This document shows positions 9,000-17,577 of a DNA stretch of 20,000 nucleotides, piece by piece. Source of the stretch: Chara braunii (taxonomy: Eukaryota > Streptophyta > Charophyceae > Charales > Characeae); assembly GCA_003427395.1 (NCBI GenBank), contig BFEA01000225.1, forward strand, positions 1,338,023 through 1,358,022, read 5' to 3'. A program made the position numbers and the translations under genes. The notes under the pieces are model-generated. The model saw nothing but the letters and a program-made list of their open reading frames with translations, was not told where the DNA came from and searched no databases. The stretch's first letter is position 1. Each line of letters begins with the position of its first letter.

Positions 9000-10306
9000 T
9001 CCTCCTTTTTTCTTTCTCCCAGCGATGCCAATCTTATTCGCGTAGAGCAGTAGATGATGGGAACTGGGTTCAACATCTCATTTATATAAAAAGATGCCAT
9101 CCTTTTTAGCCCAGTGGTTTCAAAAAGCAAAAACCAAGATGAACCTATCTCTTCATTATGGCCGAGAGGACCTGAGTGGTGGGGCACCGATTACCTCCTT
9201 ACCCCTAGTATCCCTACCTGAATTAGATTCACTCTTTCCCCTTCGCCATACCCTCAAAGGTGATTTGCGTCCTCTACCACTCAACAATGAGTCTCATCTT
9301 GGACATTGTCTCTAACACCAAACAAGATCACTAAAATCGCAGCAAATGTAGACATCTTGGAAGTGGATGAGCTAATTTAGCTTTTGAAGTCAATGAAGAC
9401 CTATTTTAACAATTTTTCATTTGCTGCCCCAATACATTAGCACAAAGAAAAACACTAATTCATGATTTACTGCCTAGTAGTTGTGACCCAAACACACACC
9501 TTACCTTAGGAGCAACTTTCACACCACTTTGGACCCAATGATGAAAAACCGTATATCAGGGGGGAGCATTTGAGATGAAGCGGACTGAGCGGAATGAAGC
9601 CGTGCCACTCCACAACCTGGCGACAAAAGAAAAATTATCACAAAGTCATATTCCTTTTTAGAAATTTAGAGTAAAAAACCCAGACAACAAAAAAATTACC
9701 TAAATAAACGTAATAGGAGGTAATCTATCTCAACATCTTGCATAAATGATTTCCTCATAAGTGAATCTCTTAGGAATCATACACAGTATCGAAATAGGAT
9801 ACTTGCCTAAGGCTGGCTTATTATACTGGAGTAAACTGAAAACGAATTTCACTGCAATCAATGTAAGAATGTTCTCTTGTAGACGTTATAGTTTTTTCAT
9901 GATTAATTATGCTTTACTAAATACAACAGAAATAAAAACAGAGTCTTCAACGCTTGCATTAACCATGACAGCAACAACAAAAAAATCTCGGATTTGTTAT
10001 CAACCCTATCTAAAGCTTCTAACAAAAGCCTCTAGGTTCATAGCGTCCAAACGTAAATCCTGAAAAGTTAAAAAAACAGAATTAAAGGAATGAATAAAAA
10101 TTACAGAGATAAATTTGGAACCGCCTAATAGCCTATCGTGCAATTTATATAAGAAAGTCTTCAAACGAGTTTGGCAAGAACTGATAATTGATGAATAAAG
10201 GACTGAGAATACGAGCTAGAGTAAATGAATGGGAGAAATATTAAAATATGATAAAATATTTTTTTTCATAAAATTAAAGCGAATGCAAGAAATTATGATT
10301 ATGATA
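9000..10306. other. No recognised feature
   Basis: AT-rich interval without motifs, long inverted repeats or retroelement signatures on either strand. An open frame at 9761-10063 (plus, 100 codons) starts with GTG, has no motifs and is probably chance. Confidence 0.4.
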
Positions 10307-10441
10307 GTGGTTCTCATACAGATGATACTAACAATAGTAGCACACAATGTAGGGAGACCCAGTCACCGTAGTGATGGTGATTCACACACAGATGTTACTA
10401 GTAGCACACAGTGTAGGGAGACGTGATCACCGTAGTGACAG
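10307..10441. repeat. Tandem duplication, period 70 bp
   Basis: Unit 10307-10376 is repeated at 10377-10441 with an internal deletion of about 7 bp and several substitutions. Shared blocks are TAGTAGCACACA, GTAGGGAGAC and TCACCGTAGTGA. It lies about 540 bp beyond the 3' end of the Penelope-like coding region, so it could be part of that element's tail; this is inference. Confidence 0.75.
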
Positions 10442-10981
10442 TAGACATGTGATGATAAACCAAAGGGTTAACCACTTGCAAAACCAACAAACCAAGGAAT
10501 CGCCGCTTACTGCACGCCAGCCGCGGACGATAGTTTACCGTCGTCACGGTCAACCATTCGCGGCAGAACCCAAGAGGTCCGTTACCACTACTGCCTACGT
10601 ATTTATAGTCCAAACATCAAAACTTGGGTAGGGCAGGTACCCCCCCTTCGAGGTGGAACTGTCCTAACAAGAAACTTCCAGACGGTACCACGGTCCGGTC
10701 CGACTGGACCAAAAGAAACCGGTGTCGTACTATCACCGGGCCTAACTAGGAACAGTCCAAACGACAAAGCAAATGTTCACCTATATCACAATGCCATGGT
10801 TCAAATTCAAAATTAACAGAAAACCAAATCAAACAAAACAAGCAAGGCGCATCCTATACTAGAAGATAGGCATCCCGACATCAAAACCCTGTCCAAACAG
10901 ATCGAATTCGAGTGGTCAATATCTGTTCACCTAGATTCGCAGGACAAACAAGTTGTGTTGTCCAACTTCAAATGTCACATA
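10442..10981. other. Non-coding stretch downstream of the Penelope-like RT (possible 3' UTR)
   Basis: GC content rises around 10500-10740. No gene is recognised. Since it directly follows the RT stop on the minus strand, part of it is probably the element's 3' untranslated region, but I cannot place the 3' terminus. Confidence 0.4.
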
Positions 10982-12832
10982 TCATGTCCATCTTTCTTCT
11001 CCAAATCGCCGGAACACCCGGTTCACGAATCTCTCTGGGAAGTCCTTCCCAATCAATTCTTGTTGGAGCCCCAATGCCTTCACCAGTATCTCTGATCGTA
11101 GCGAGGTATTCCGATCAATGCGGTGCAAGTGGCTTCCAATGACTGCATTTTTTTGCTTCTTACTTCCCCATGAAAAGGGTTGACCATTCTGTATCTTCAA
11201 TGGTTCATCGGACCAGATACTGGATTCGTTCCCGGACATCTATACACTTCCTAGAAATGGGAAGTTTTGCTTCGTACGAATCTCGCATCCCAGGAAATCG
11301 AAGGTTCCTGTCCCGTCATCGGTCCTCTTTAATATCAAGGTGTCTGGATAACAATTCGCAAGAGCATCAAAGATTACCAATCTCGTTGTCTCATTTTTAC
11401 TGGAGATCACGAGTAGAACATCATCAATTAGTCTCAGAGCCCCAAAACAACGAGACAGTCATCCTAGAGTACAGGTCATCTGATACTCAGAAAACGCACA
11501 CATGATGCACGCGATAGGAGGACTCGTACTCTTACCCATGGGAACTTTAAGTTCATGTTTTAGCAGGATACCTGTAGCGAAGCAAAATGTATGATTAACC
11601 TCAATATGCACAAATTTCAGAATATCGTCCAGGTCAAACCTCTTCCAATGATCAGCACCTGTGGTAATTCCAAAGGTCGCTCCCTTACCTCGGGTGTTAA
11701 CACAAACTGAGTCAAAACCCTTGGGCTTGAAGTGATCGACGATCCAGTCGATGGCTTGTAGCAGTATCCTATGAGGCAATTTACTGAACATATCCTTAAT
11801 ATCAAAGGAGTAAGAAGCAATTACCCGTTCGCCACCAAGTTTGTTCAGTTTCTTGTTAATGTCGTCGAGGCAAGTTGTCAACTCAGAAACCGACCGCAGA
11901 TTAAAGTGCCACTTTTTCGGCAAGTTATAGAGTAGGTGATGCAGCGCCTTACTCATCAGCTGAGCAGTCCGAACCGTCGGTTCCATGAACGATGGGCAGA
12001 TCGGTCGAAATCGGCTCAGGTCCTTATATTTGGGAATAACATAGGCAGCGTCGATCTTCCCACTGGTGTCCCATTGGACAACTTTACTCAGATTTGATCG
12101 ATTCAGGTCCTCTCTTAGTTCCCTCAGGGCTTCATCTTCAGAGTGGCTGACAATCCGATATCCAGGGTTACACACAAAGGTCTGCATCATGCCTTCAAAA
12201 TAAGTGTCGGGGCACAGTACTACCGATTCACCCGGATTCCTATCCACAGGGGCAATCACTAATCCTTCAAAACGTTCTCTAGCAGTAAACACGTCCTTTA
12301 CAGCGACACAGTGAGTCTCCTGGTCTGTGTGTGTAATGCACGCAGACAAATCCAACTCGGAACAGTTGGAAACAAAACCATTCAAATTCTTCCAACTTCG
12401 GAAGCCCACTTTGATTTCTTCCCATAGGAGACTGAGTCTGTCAACGCACTCCACACGAGGGATATTCTTCACGTTCGCGAAGAGTGGGTGCAAGTCAGCT
12501 ACCTCATTCAGTCGAAACATCACGTGACCGTTCACGCGAGGGAAAGTCATACCCGTATAGTTACAGGTGAGCACACCAGATGAAGAAGCTCTTTTGTGGT
12601 TGTGCAACAAATCAGCAATCGTGGTATTTTTAGTCCCTACGATGCGAATTTTCCTCCTCGCGCGAAAGGTAAGACACTTTTGTAATTGACAACTCATCAA
12701 GACATCATGGACTGCCTTCCTCACTTCAGAGATCACAACACGGTCATCGTACTTGATTCGAAAAGTAAGGTAAGAAGTTAGGCTAAGATTGAATCGCTCC
12801 CGAAAACATCGAGAAATCAGCCTCGTAGATAC
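10982..12832 (-). pseudogene. Reverse transcriptase of the Penelope-like element, two in-frame stops
   Basis: One frame is open from 12832; the longest piece begins at a GTG (12736) and has 425 codons to TGA 11459-11461. Reading continues in the same frame to TAG 11240-11242 and finally ends at 10982. Numbering from 12736, the RT fingers appear as YVIPKYKDLSRFRPICP (232-248), motif A as SFDIKDMF (310-317) and motif B as VPMGKSTSPPIACIM (398-412). Motif C, RLIDDVLLV with the catalytic Asp pair, falls just beyond the first stop. FDFLGCEIRTKQNF follows as the next conserved block. VDRNPGESVVLCPDTYF (164-180) resembles the N-terminal RT region of Penelope-type enzymes. The TGA is one base from CGA. 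A deletion-free frame over about 600 codons suggests modest age. Activity is lost unless the stops are read through. Confidence 0.88.
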
Positions 12833-13085
12833 TTACGTGTGAACTTCTTCGAGAAGTCTTTAATCGCTCGATACAATCGGAGGATAGATTTCATACCCCA
12901 CTTATAGACGTCTTCCAGTTTCCTCGGATTCCGTAGTATACTCACCACGAGTCACCAGCACATTCTTCAGGTATTTACACTTAGCCTTCCATTTTACAAC
13001 ATGTAGTATCTCAAACTCGCCCCCCTTCTCCCACAATGCTTTGCAGTCCTTCAGTGGTCAGCATATGGAATCGTGTTTCACTTTA
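12833..13085 (-). pseudogene. Basic linker between GIY-YIG and RT, frames scrambled
   Basis: No single frame is open. Protein-like pieces occur in alternating frames: WEKGGEFEILHVVKWKAKCK around 13040-12970, then KLEDVYKWGMKSILRLYRAI and KDFSKKFTRKYLRG down to about 12820, rich in Lys and Arg. At least two frameshifts, or unrecognised introns, are needed to join them to the RT. Splice-donor-like words GTGAGTATAC (near 12945) and GTAAGTATCT (near 12836) occur here, but I could not pair either with an acceptor that keeps phase. Confidence 0.55.
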
Positions 13086-13670
13086 CTTTCCCCGAACATA
13101 TGAGACAACTTCTTCCACTTCGGGGTCCATCCGTACCACCGTCGGATCTCACCCGTCGGGGAAGATTCCTGAATCAAGGGAAGAATCCAAAAACGCATAG
13201 AGGTCGAGGAAGACGCCATCATTATCAATACATCGGAAGCGAACAGGTCAGACTCCTTGTTCCTGAGGTAAGTAAGTCTGTTTTTCCTTACTTCTAATCC
13301 TCTCGTTCTGTTTTGGTTTCCTCTTCTTCAACTTCTTAGAAACCTTTGTCCCCACGGTATTAAGGAAAGCTGACCACCTACCAATATACAATTCCTCAAG
13401 TCTGTTCAGATCCCGACCCGCAAGCACGTCCACTGGAAGCAAAACATTGTTCCCTAAACCAATGGAAGCGATCCAACGATGAAAATGGGACAGCGTCCGT
13501 TTCTTAACCGCATAAAGGTGTTCTCGCCATCTAACGTCACGGGTACGTGTGGTCTTCCCGACATAACAATGCTTACAATAAGGTGAGATGGCAGCATATA
13601 CGATTCCCTCTTTGTTCAAAAACTCAATCCCGAATAGCCCATACAAACGAACCCATGGACCACCATATCT
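13086..13670 (-). pseudogene. GIY-YIG endonuclease exon of the Penelope-like element
   Basis: Provides the DNA nick for target-primed reverse transcription. The frame is open from the intron acceptor (13670) to TGA 13248-13250. GIVYAAI and CYVGKT are the GIY and YVG blocks, 11 residues apart. The catalytic Arg lies in TRTRDVRWREHL, with its His after it, the Glu in LEELYIGRW and the Asn in LNT, so the whole active site is present. Two Cys sit at CKHC directly before the YVG block. A Lys/Arg-rich tail follows (KKLKKRKPKQ). Beyond the TGA the same frame stays protein-like to TAA 13083-13085, with one more TGA at 13149-13151. Both TGAs could be former CGA. The first 22 codons of the raw open frame (from 13736) are intron sequence, not protein. 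Confidence 0.85.
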
Positions 13671-13754
13671 CTGCAACCATCTAACCCGATCAGTCAGGGC
13701 TAACAGTATGACTATGAAACGCAGCAGTTTCTTCAACTTTTTATCGATACTTAC
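13671..13754 (-). other. 84-nt spliceosomal intron in the Penelope-like element
   Basis: On the minus strand the donor is CAG|GTAAGTATCG, the acceptor is GGTTGCAG|AGATATGG, and a branch-like CTGAC has its A at 13694, 23 nt before the acceptor. The upstream frame (the one carrying the zinc-knuckle protein) is open for 22 codons after the TGA at 13821-13823 and reaches the donor at phase 0. The GIY-YIG frame starts at phase 0 on the other side. Removal thus joins the two frames without adjustment. Intron retention is known in Penelope-like elements. Splicing is inferred from sequence only. Confidence 0.75.
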
Positions 13755-15029
13755 CTGAGAACAACGTTTACTGGTGATGTATCTACAAATATGCAGCCAG
13801 CGGTTGTCCGGAATACCACATCACTCTTGGTTCTCGTTTGAAGCATTTGCTTCAACATCCTTCGATTCACTGATCTGGATAACATCCGAAGCTGGGACGA
13901 TACATGGAAAACGCAGTTGCGCACGGTGCTCGGCAAGATCAAAGATTGCATCGATCTTGCCTACAAAAGGAGTACTTTCATCCTTGCAGTAGCGCTGCAA
14001 CTCTTTAGCATTGCGATCCTTCAACTCCTTCATAATGGTGTCACGAAAGCGTAGGCGCGAGAACGACTTGCTGGCGGAAGTCGGCTTCCCGCTGGGGGGA
14101 GACAACTTACGGTTCTTCGTCAACTTCGATAACGAAGTCTTGATGGGCGACTGCTTCTTCGCCCGGATCGGAGTACGAGTACCCTTAGTCCTTGCTCTGG
14201 TCACCCGGTGGCTGCGTTCCCCAATGTGGATACATCCACGCATCGGGGTGCGTTTAGGAGGTGCTTCCATAGGTGGACTGTCGCCAATCGGAACATCGTC
14301 AGCTCTCTTCCTCTTTTCCGTGATGCACAGGCGTTCGGTCTTCTCGCTCAGTTCCTGTGTGACGCTGGTCTCACTCCCCTCACTACTATACTCCGACTCA
14401 CTCCTATACTCCGGTTCGTGTACGACTTGCTTCTTCCCTTTAATGTCGCATCTGTCTCCTGCAAGAGTCGGAATAAAATATGTCTTCCATTGTTGAATCC
14501 AATCGTCCTTAATTTCACTCATTGGTAAGGCTGCATGCATCGTCACCTCCTTCTTCATTTTCGCCTTCAGGACGGCTTCCTGCTTCGCTTTCGCCTCCTT
14601 CTTCTGTTTCTTGGCTTCACATCGCGCTGCTTCTTGAGCCAAATGTGTGTCCTCTTCTTCCTGCTTCAATCTCTCTTTTTCTATGGCTCGTGCTTTCTCA
14701 AGCTTACGTCTGTTTTTTTCCTCTTTCTTCGCTTGTACTGCTTCAAAGTGCTCTTTGATGGTTGCCACCCCCTTGGTCAGCTCCGCCACCCTCTCCCGTA
14801 GCACAGTTTCCTCCTTCGAGGCGGTGTAACTCTTGCGAGTTTCGAACCTCCGCGGTGAACGAGCTCTTCTAGAGTCCGACGAGGTGGAAGGTCGGCTTGA
14901 GTTGTAGCGTCGCTCCCGATGAGGACATTGGTTAGCATAGTGACCCGACTCATCGTAGTTGAAGCACTTCACGGACAACCTGTAGGGTCGTCGATCTCTG
15001 TCATTGCCGTAACGCTTGGAGCTTGACAT
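13755..15029 (-). pseudogene. Gag-like protein: degenerate zinc knuckle, coiled coil, SAP-like region; one in-frame TGA
   Basis: Probable nucleic-acid-binding N-terminal part of the Penelope-like polyprotein. The frame is open from 15188, but ATG 15029 (MSSSKRYGNDRDRRPYR) is the likely start, because the 53 codons before it look like untranslated sequence. From that start there are 402 codons to TGA 13821-13823 and 22 more in frame to the splice donor. Order: a CCHC-type knuckle CFNYDESGHYANQC (14966-14925) whose second Cys is Tyr; an Arg/Ser-rich stretch; a Glu/Lys-rich coiled coil at about 14810-14550; an acidic Ser/Glu stretch; a basic region (KKQSPIKTSLSKL); and near the end ELKDRNAKELQRYCKDE with KIDAIFDLAEHR, which has the two-helix look of a SAP DNA-binding domain. 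The TGA may be a natural stop or a decayed CGA. Confidence 0.75.
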
Positions 15030-15279
15030 CTTGGAACGCGCTGAACAGGTCTCCAGTCTCCATCGCCAAGCCGATCCGAGATAGTCTCCCGAGCTGGTAT
15101 CGTAAACACAGACCCTTACTTTACTTAGAGAACACGTGACCAATATTCGGAAAACGACGAAAGACGAAAAAAAAAAATGACTCAGCATCGATAATGACGC
15201 TCACTTAAATCCGGTAAGCTTCCCAGATAAGTTTACGCAAGAAATGCACAAATAAACAAATTATAGATAGATCATAGAA

Positions 15280-16483
15280 GTTCATAGAATGAGGATTAAC
15301 AATGGATCCACAACAGATTTTCGCCTTAGCAATAGACTTATTTCAAAACCTATACACATCTACGGAACAAGATCAACCACAACATGAAACTTCACAACTA
15401 ATAATAAAATTATGAAACTGTGACATCAAGAGAAAATCGTGTTTTTAAAGCACTATTTGTCATGAAACTCGACGAAACTCATGGGATAGATGAACTCTGA
15501 AATAAATCTTGGTTAGCTTTCCACTTTCTTGAAAGGGTTGGGAAAAGGGATCCTTGGGACCCCTCTTAAGTATAGGAGTAATGCCACCCTTATATAAGAA
15601 GGGGGATGTAACAAACATTAAGCACTATAAGTCAATTTTACTGCCAATTATCTCATACATTTTTTTTGTAAAATTGTAAGCCAACTAGGCTACCAGAGTG
15701 GCCCGGGCCCACTTGCTCGGCCGGACCTTTTTATTTCAAATTTGGTAAAGAATTTTGATGTGACCCCGAGGCAAAAGTTCTTCAGTTCGTTGTTTTGCAT
15801 AACATAGTTTTTTTTTGATTTGTTGGATTTTTTTTATTTTATTTTTTTTGTTGCGGGGACCTTTTGTGGACCTCGCACAGTCGGGTCGCCCGCGGCCTGG
15901 GAAAACAAGGTGACCCTGTCGGCCCGGCTGGTACCCTAGTTAGCCAATCAAATTAGATTGATCACAAATATTATAAGTGTTTCGAATAGACTAAACATGT
16001 TTCATCCCTGGACGCTTTATATAAGATATCATAATCATATTCTTAAAACCACTGAGATATATCAAACATAAACGAATAAATGTAACCATGAAATTTATTG
16101 GAACAATGCATGGAGAAGATGGAGGTAGCCAAACTTGAAAAGATGGGTTAGAACTTAGAATCCTTCATGTAGAAAAATAAGGAAGAGTGCAAGTCATTGT
16201 AGGATAACGCACTTGGTGCGACAAGGAGATCCCCTCCGAACCCCTATTTTTTTTTAAATTATGGAATCGATAGTTTTCTTCCTTCAACTGATCGTAAAGT
16301 GAATGACCAACACCAACCCATAGGAATACCCACAAGTACTAAGCTCTCTCCAGATGATCTAACAATTCTCATACGAGCATTACATTTCTCCCTTGAAACA
16401 CTTACACAACCAAAACATGCCTTATAGATAGCATCCGACATGAAAATCAATTGACTAAAAATAATTGGTTGGTGTTCACTAAG
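15280..16483 (+). pseudogene. LINE RT remnant, N-terminal to motif C part
   Basis: Reading downstream: MDPQQIFALAIDLFQNLYTS from 15302 (typical pre-RT), FKALFVMKLDETHGIDEL to TGA 15498-15500 (counterpart of the PG-x-DGL block), then PPLYKKGDVTNIKHYKSILL at 15584-15643 (LYKKGD followed by a decayed NYRPISLL) and ISYIFFVKL to 15676. After the 263-bp insertion comes ANQIRLITNIISVSN from 15943 in restored phase. A motif A remnant (EIYWNNAW, 16090) and RVQVIV (16184) precede motif B, HLVRQGDPLRTPIFF at 16210-16254. A slip in a run of nine T changes frame to DDLTILIRAL (motif C, 16353) and IASDMKIN (16428-16451). Many stops and frame changes make it inert. Identification rests on motif order and spacing. 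Confidence 0.85.
15685..15941. mobile_element. Small TIR-type (MITE-like) insertion inside the LINE RT
   Basis: CTAGGCTACCAG at 15685-15696 faces its inverted partner CTGGTACCCTAG at 15928-15939 (11 of 12 match), with GC-rich inner sequence on both sides (GCCCGGGCC left, GGCCCGG right). AGCCAA at 15679-15684 recurs at 15942-15947 as a possible target-site duplication, with two extra T on the right. The insertion and one flanking repeat total 263 bp, which breaks the reading frame. Dropping them continues the LINE sequence FVKL-x-ANQIRLI in phase. It encodes nothing, so it would depend on transposase from elsewhere. Confidence 0.65.
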
Positions 16484-16752
16484 AACATCGATGCTATGAA
16501 CATGACGGGGACCTTTCGGTGACTGTTGAACGGTCGGTCACGAGACCCTATACCCCTAAATGGTCGTTCACGCCCCCTCCTTCACGGGTTTTCCTGACCT
16601 TTCAGGACTCCTCAGGGAATGGGAAAGGCGGGGAGGGGATTGCGCAAGGGGCCCCTACAACCCTTTGCTATTAAAAAAAAAATAAAAAATTGTTGAGACC
16701 CTGGTTATTTTTTTTAATTTTTTGTTTTGGGGGCACGATGAGGCGAAAAAAA

Positions 16753-16884
16753 TGATTGATTGATTGATTGAGCGGTTGATTGATTAAGATTTGATTTATT
16801 GATTGATTGATTGTCTCATTGATCGATTGATTGATTGATTGATTGACAGATGAAGATTGATTGATCGATTGATTGGTTGATTGA
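16753..16884. repeat. Interrupted (GATT)n microsatellite
   Basis: About 130 bp of GATT/TGAT units with scattered variants (GATC, GATTT, CAGATGAAG). The minus strand translates as repeated Ile-Asn-Gln-Ser, a consequence of the repeat and not a protein. The same motif occurs briefly at 8071-8088. Confidence 0.95.
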
Positions 16885-16885
16885 C

Positions 16886-16897
16886 AAAAAAAAAAAA
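16886..16897. repeat. Poly(A) run of 12 between microsatellites
   Basis: A short A-run separating the GATT tract from the AC tract. Runs like this often seed microsatellites after retrotransposition. Confidence 0.8.
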
Positions 16898-16904
16898 CAC
16901 GTGC

Positions 16905-16906
16905 GT

Positions 16907-16938
<32 letters not shown>

Positions 16939-16998
16939 ATGCACACACACATGCACATGCACACGCACACGCACACACACACACACACGTGCTCGCAT

Positions 16999-17050
<52 letters not shown>

Positions 17051-17136
17051 ACACACTCACACACAGAATCACACAAACATACACACACACATACCCATGC
17101 ACACACGCATACACACATACAGACGGACACGCACAC

Positions 17137-17141
<5 letters not shown>
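16905..17141. repeat. Imperfect (AC)n microsatellite
   Basis: About 240 bp dominated by AC, with interruptions ACAT, GCAC, CGTGCTCGCATGC and ACAGAATC. Open frames on both strands across it (His-Thr or Cys-Val repeats) are artefacts of the repeat. Confidence 0.97.

Positions 17142-17200
<59 letters not shown>
17142..17200. repeat. (CT)n microsatellite
   Basis: An essentially perfect CT run of about 59 bp directly abutting the AC tract, forming a compound pyrimidine-rich repeat on the plus strand. Confidence 0.97.
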
Positions 17201-17202
<2 letters not shown>

Positions 17203-17577
17203 ATCAGGTGCACATCCTATCATGCATTGTGTGCGGTGTGACGAAGGCTCATCCTGCACACACACACAAAACTTGTTTTATGTCTTTTAAATTAAATTAA
17301 AATTTAAATATTAAATAAGTCAATATAATGATAAAAAACATCCGAAAAACAAATAGGGGGTTCCTCGAAAGGTCCCTCCATGGTCTTTAAGGAAAAACAA
17401 CCCTCTCCAAGCCAAAAAAAAAAAACAACGCCCTTTCCTCAACCACACGAACGGGCATTCACGTTTCTGTGAACATGTGACATGGCCACATTTACAGACC
17501 CCCCCGTTCATTAGCGGGGGTACGATATTGGTGCCTAACTGACCCACAAGTAGACACACCCCGAAACACACCTAAAG

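Larger units (their letters stand above)
10982..15188 (-). mobile_element. Penelope-like retroelement with GIY-YIG upstream of reverse transcriptase
   Basis: Minus-strand order is a gag-like protein with zinc knuckle, coiled coil and SAP-like region (15029-13755), an intron (13754-13671), GIY-YIG endonuclease (13670-13086), a basic linker (13085-12833) and reverse transcriptase (12832-10982). Classical Penelope elements carry GIY-YIG after the RT. The reversed order is that described for the Naiad and Chlamys groups, the latter from the green lineage. GIY-YIG and RT both retain their catalytic residues, but several in-frame stops and linker frameshifts make this copy inactive. Neither terminus could be located; no long terminal repeat pair was seen. 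Confidence 0.85.

Noticed and set aside
13671-13736. Hydrophobic N-terminus of the raw GIY-YIG open frame, signal-peptide-like
   Set aside because: It lies within the predicted intron, and the exon frame enters at 13670.
14011-14829. Several plus-strand open frames of 60-161 codons
   Set aside because: They are antisense to the gag-like coding sequence, whose composition leaves the opposite strand open.
16259-16450. 63-codon minus-strand open frame
   Set aside because: The plus strand reads as the LINE motif C region (DDLTILIRAL, IASDMKIN).
16671-17300. Long His-Thr, Cys-Val and Ile-Asn-Gln-Ser open frames on both strands
   Set aside because: They are produced by AC, CT and GATT microsatellites.
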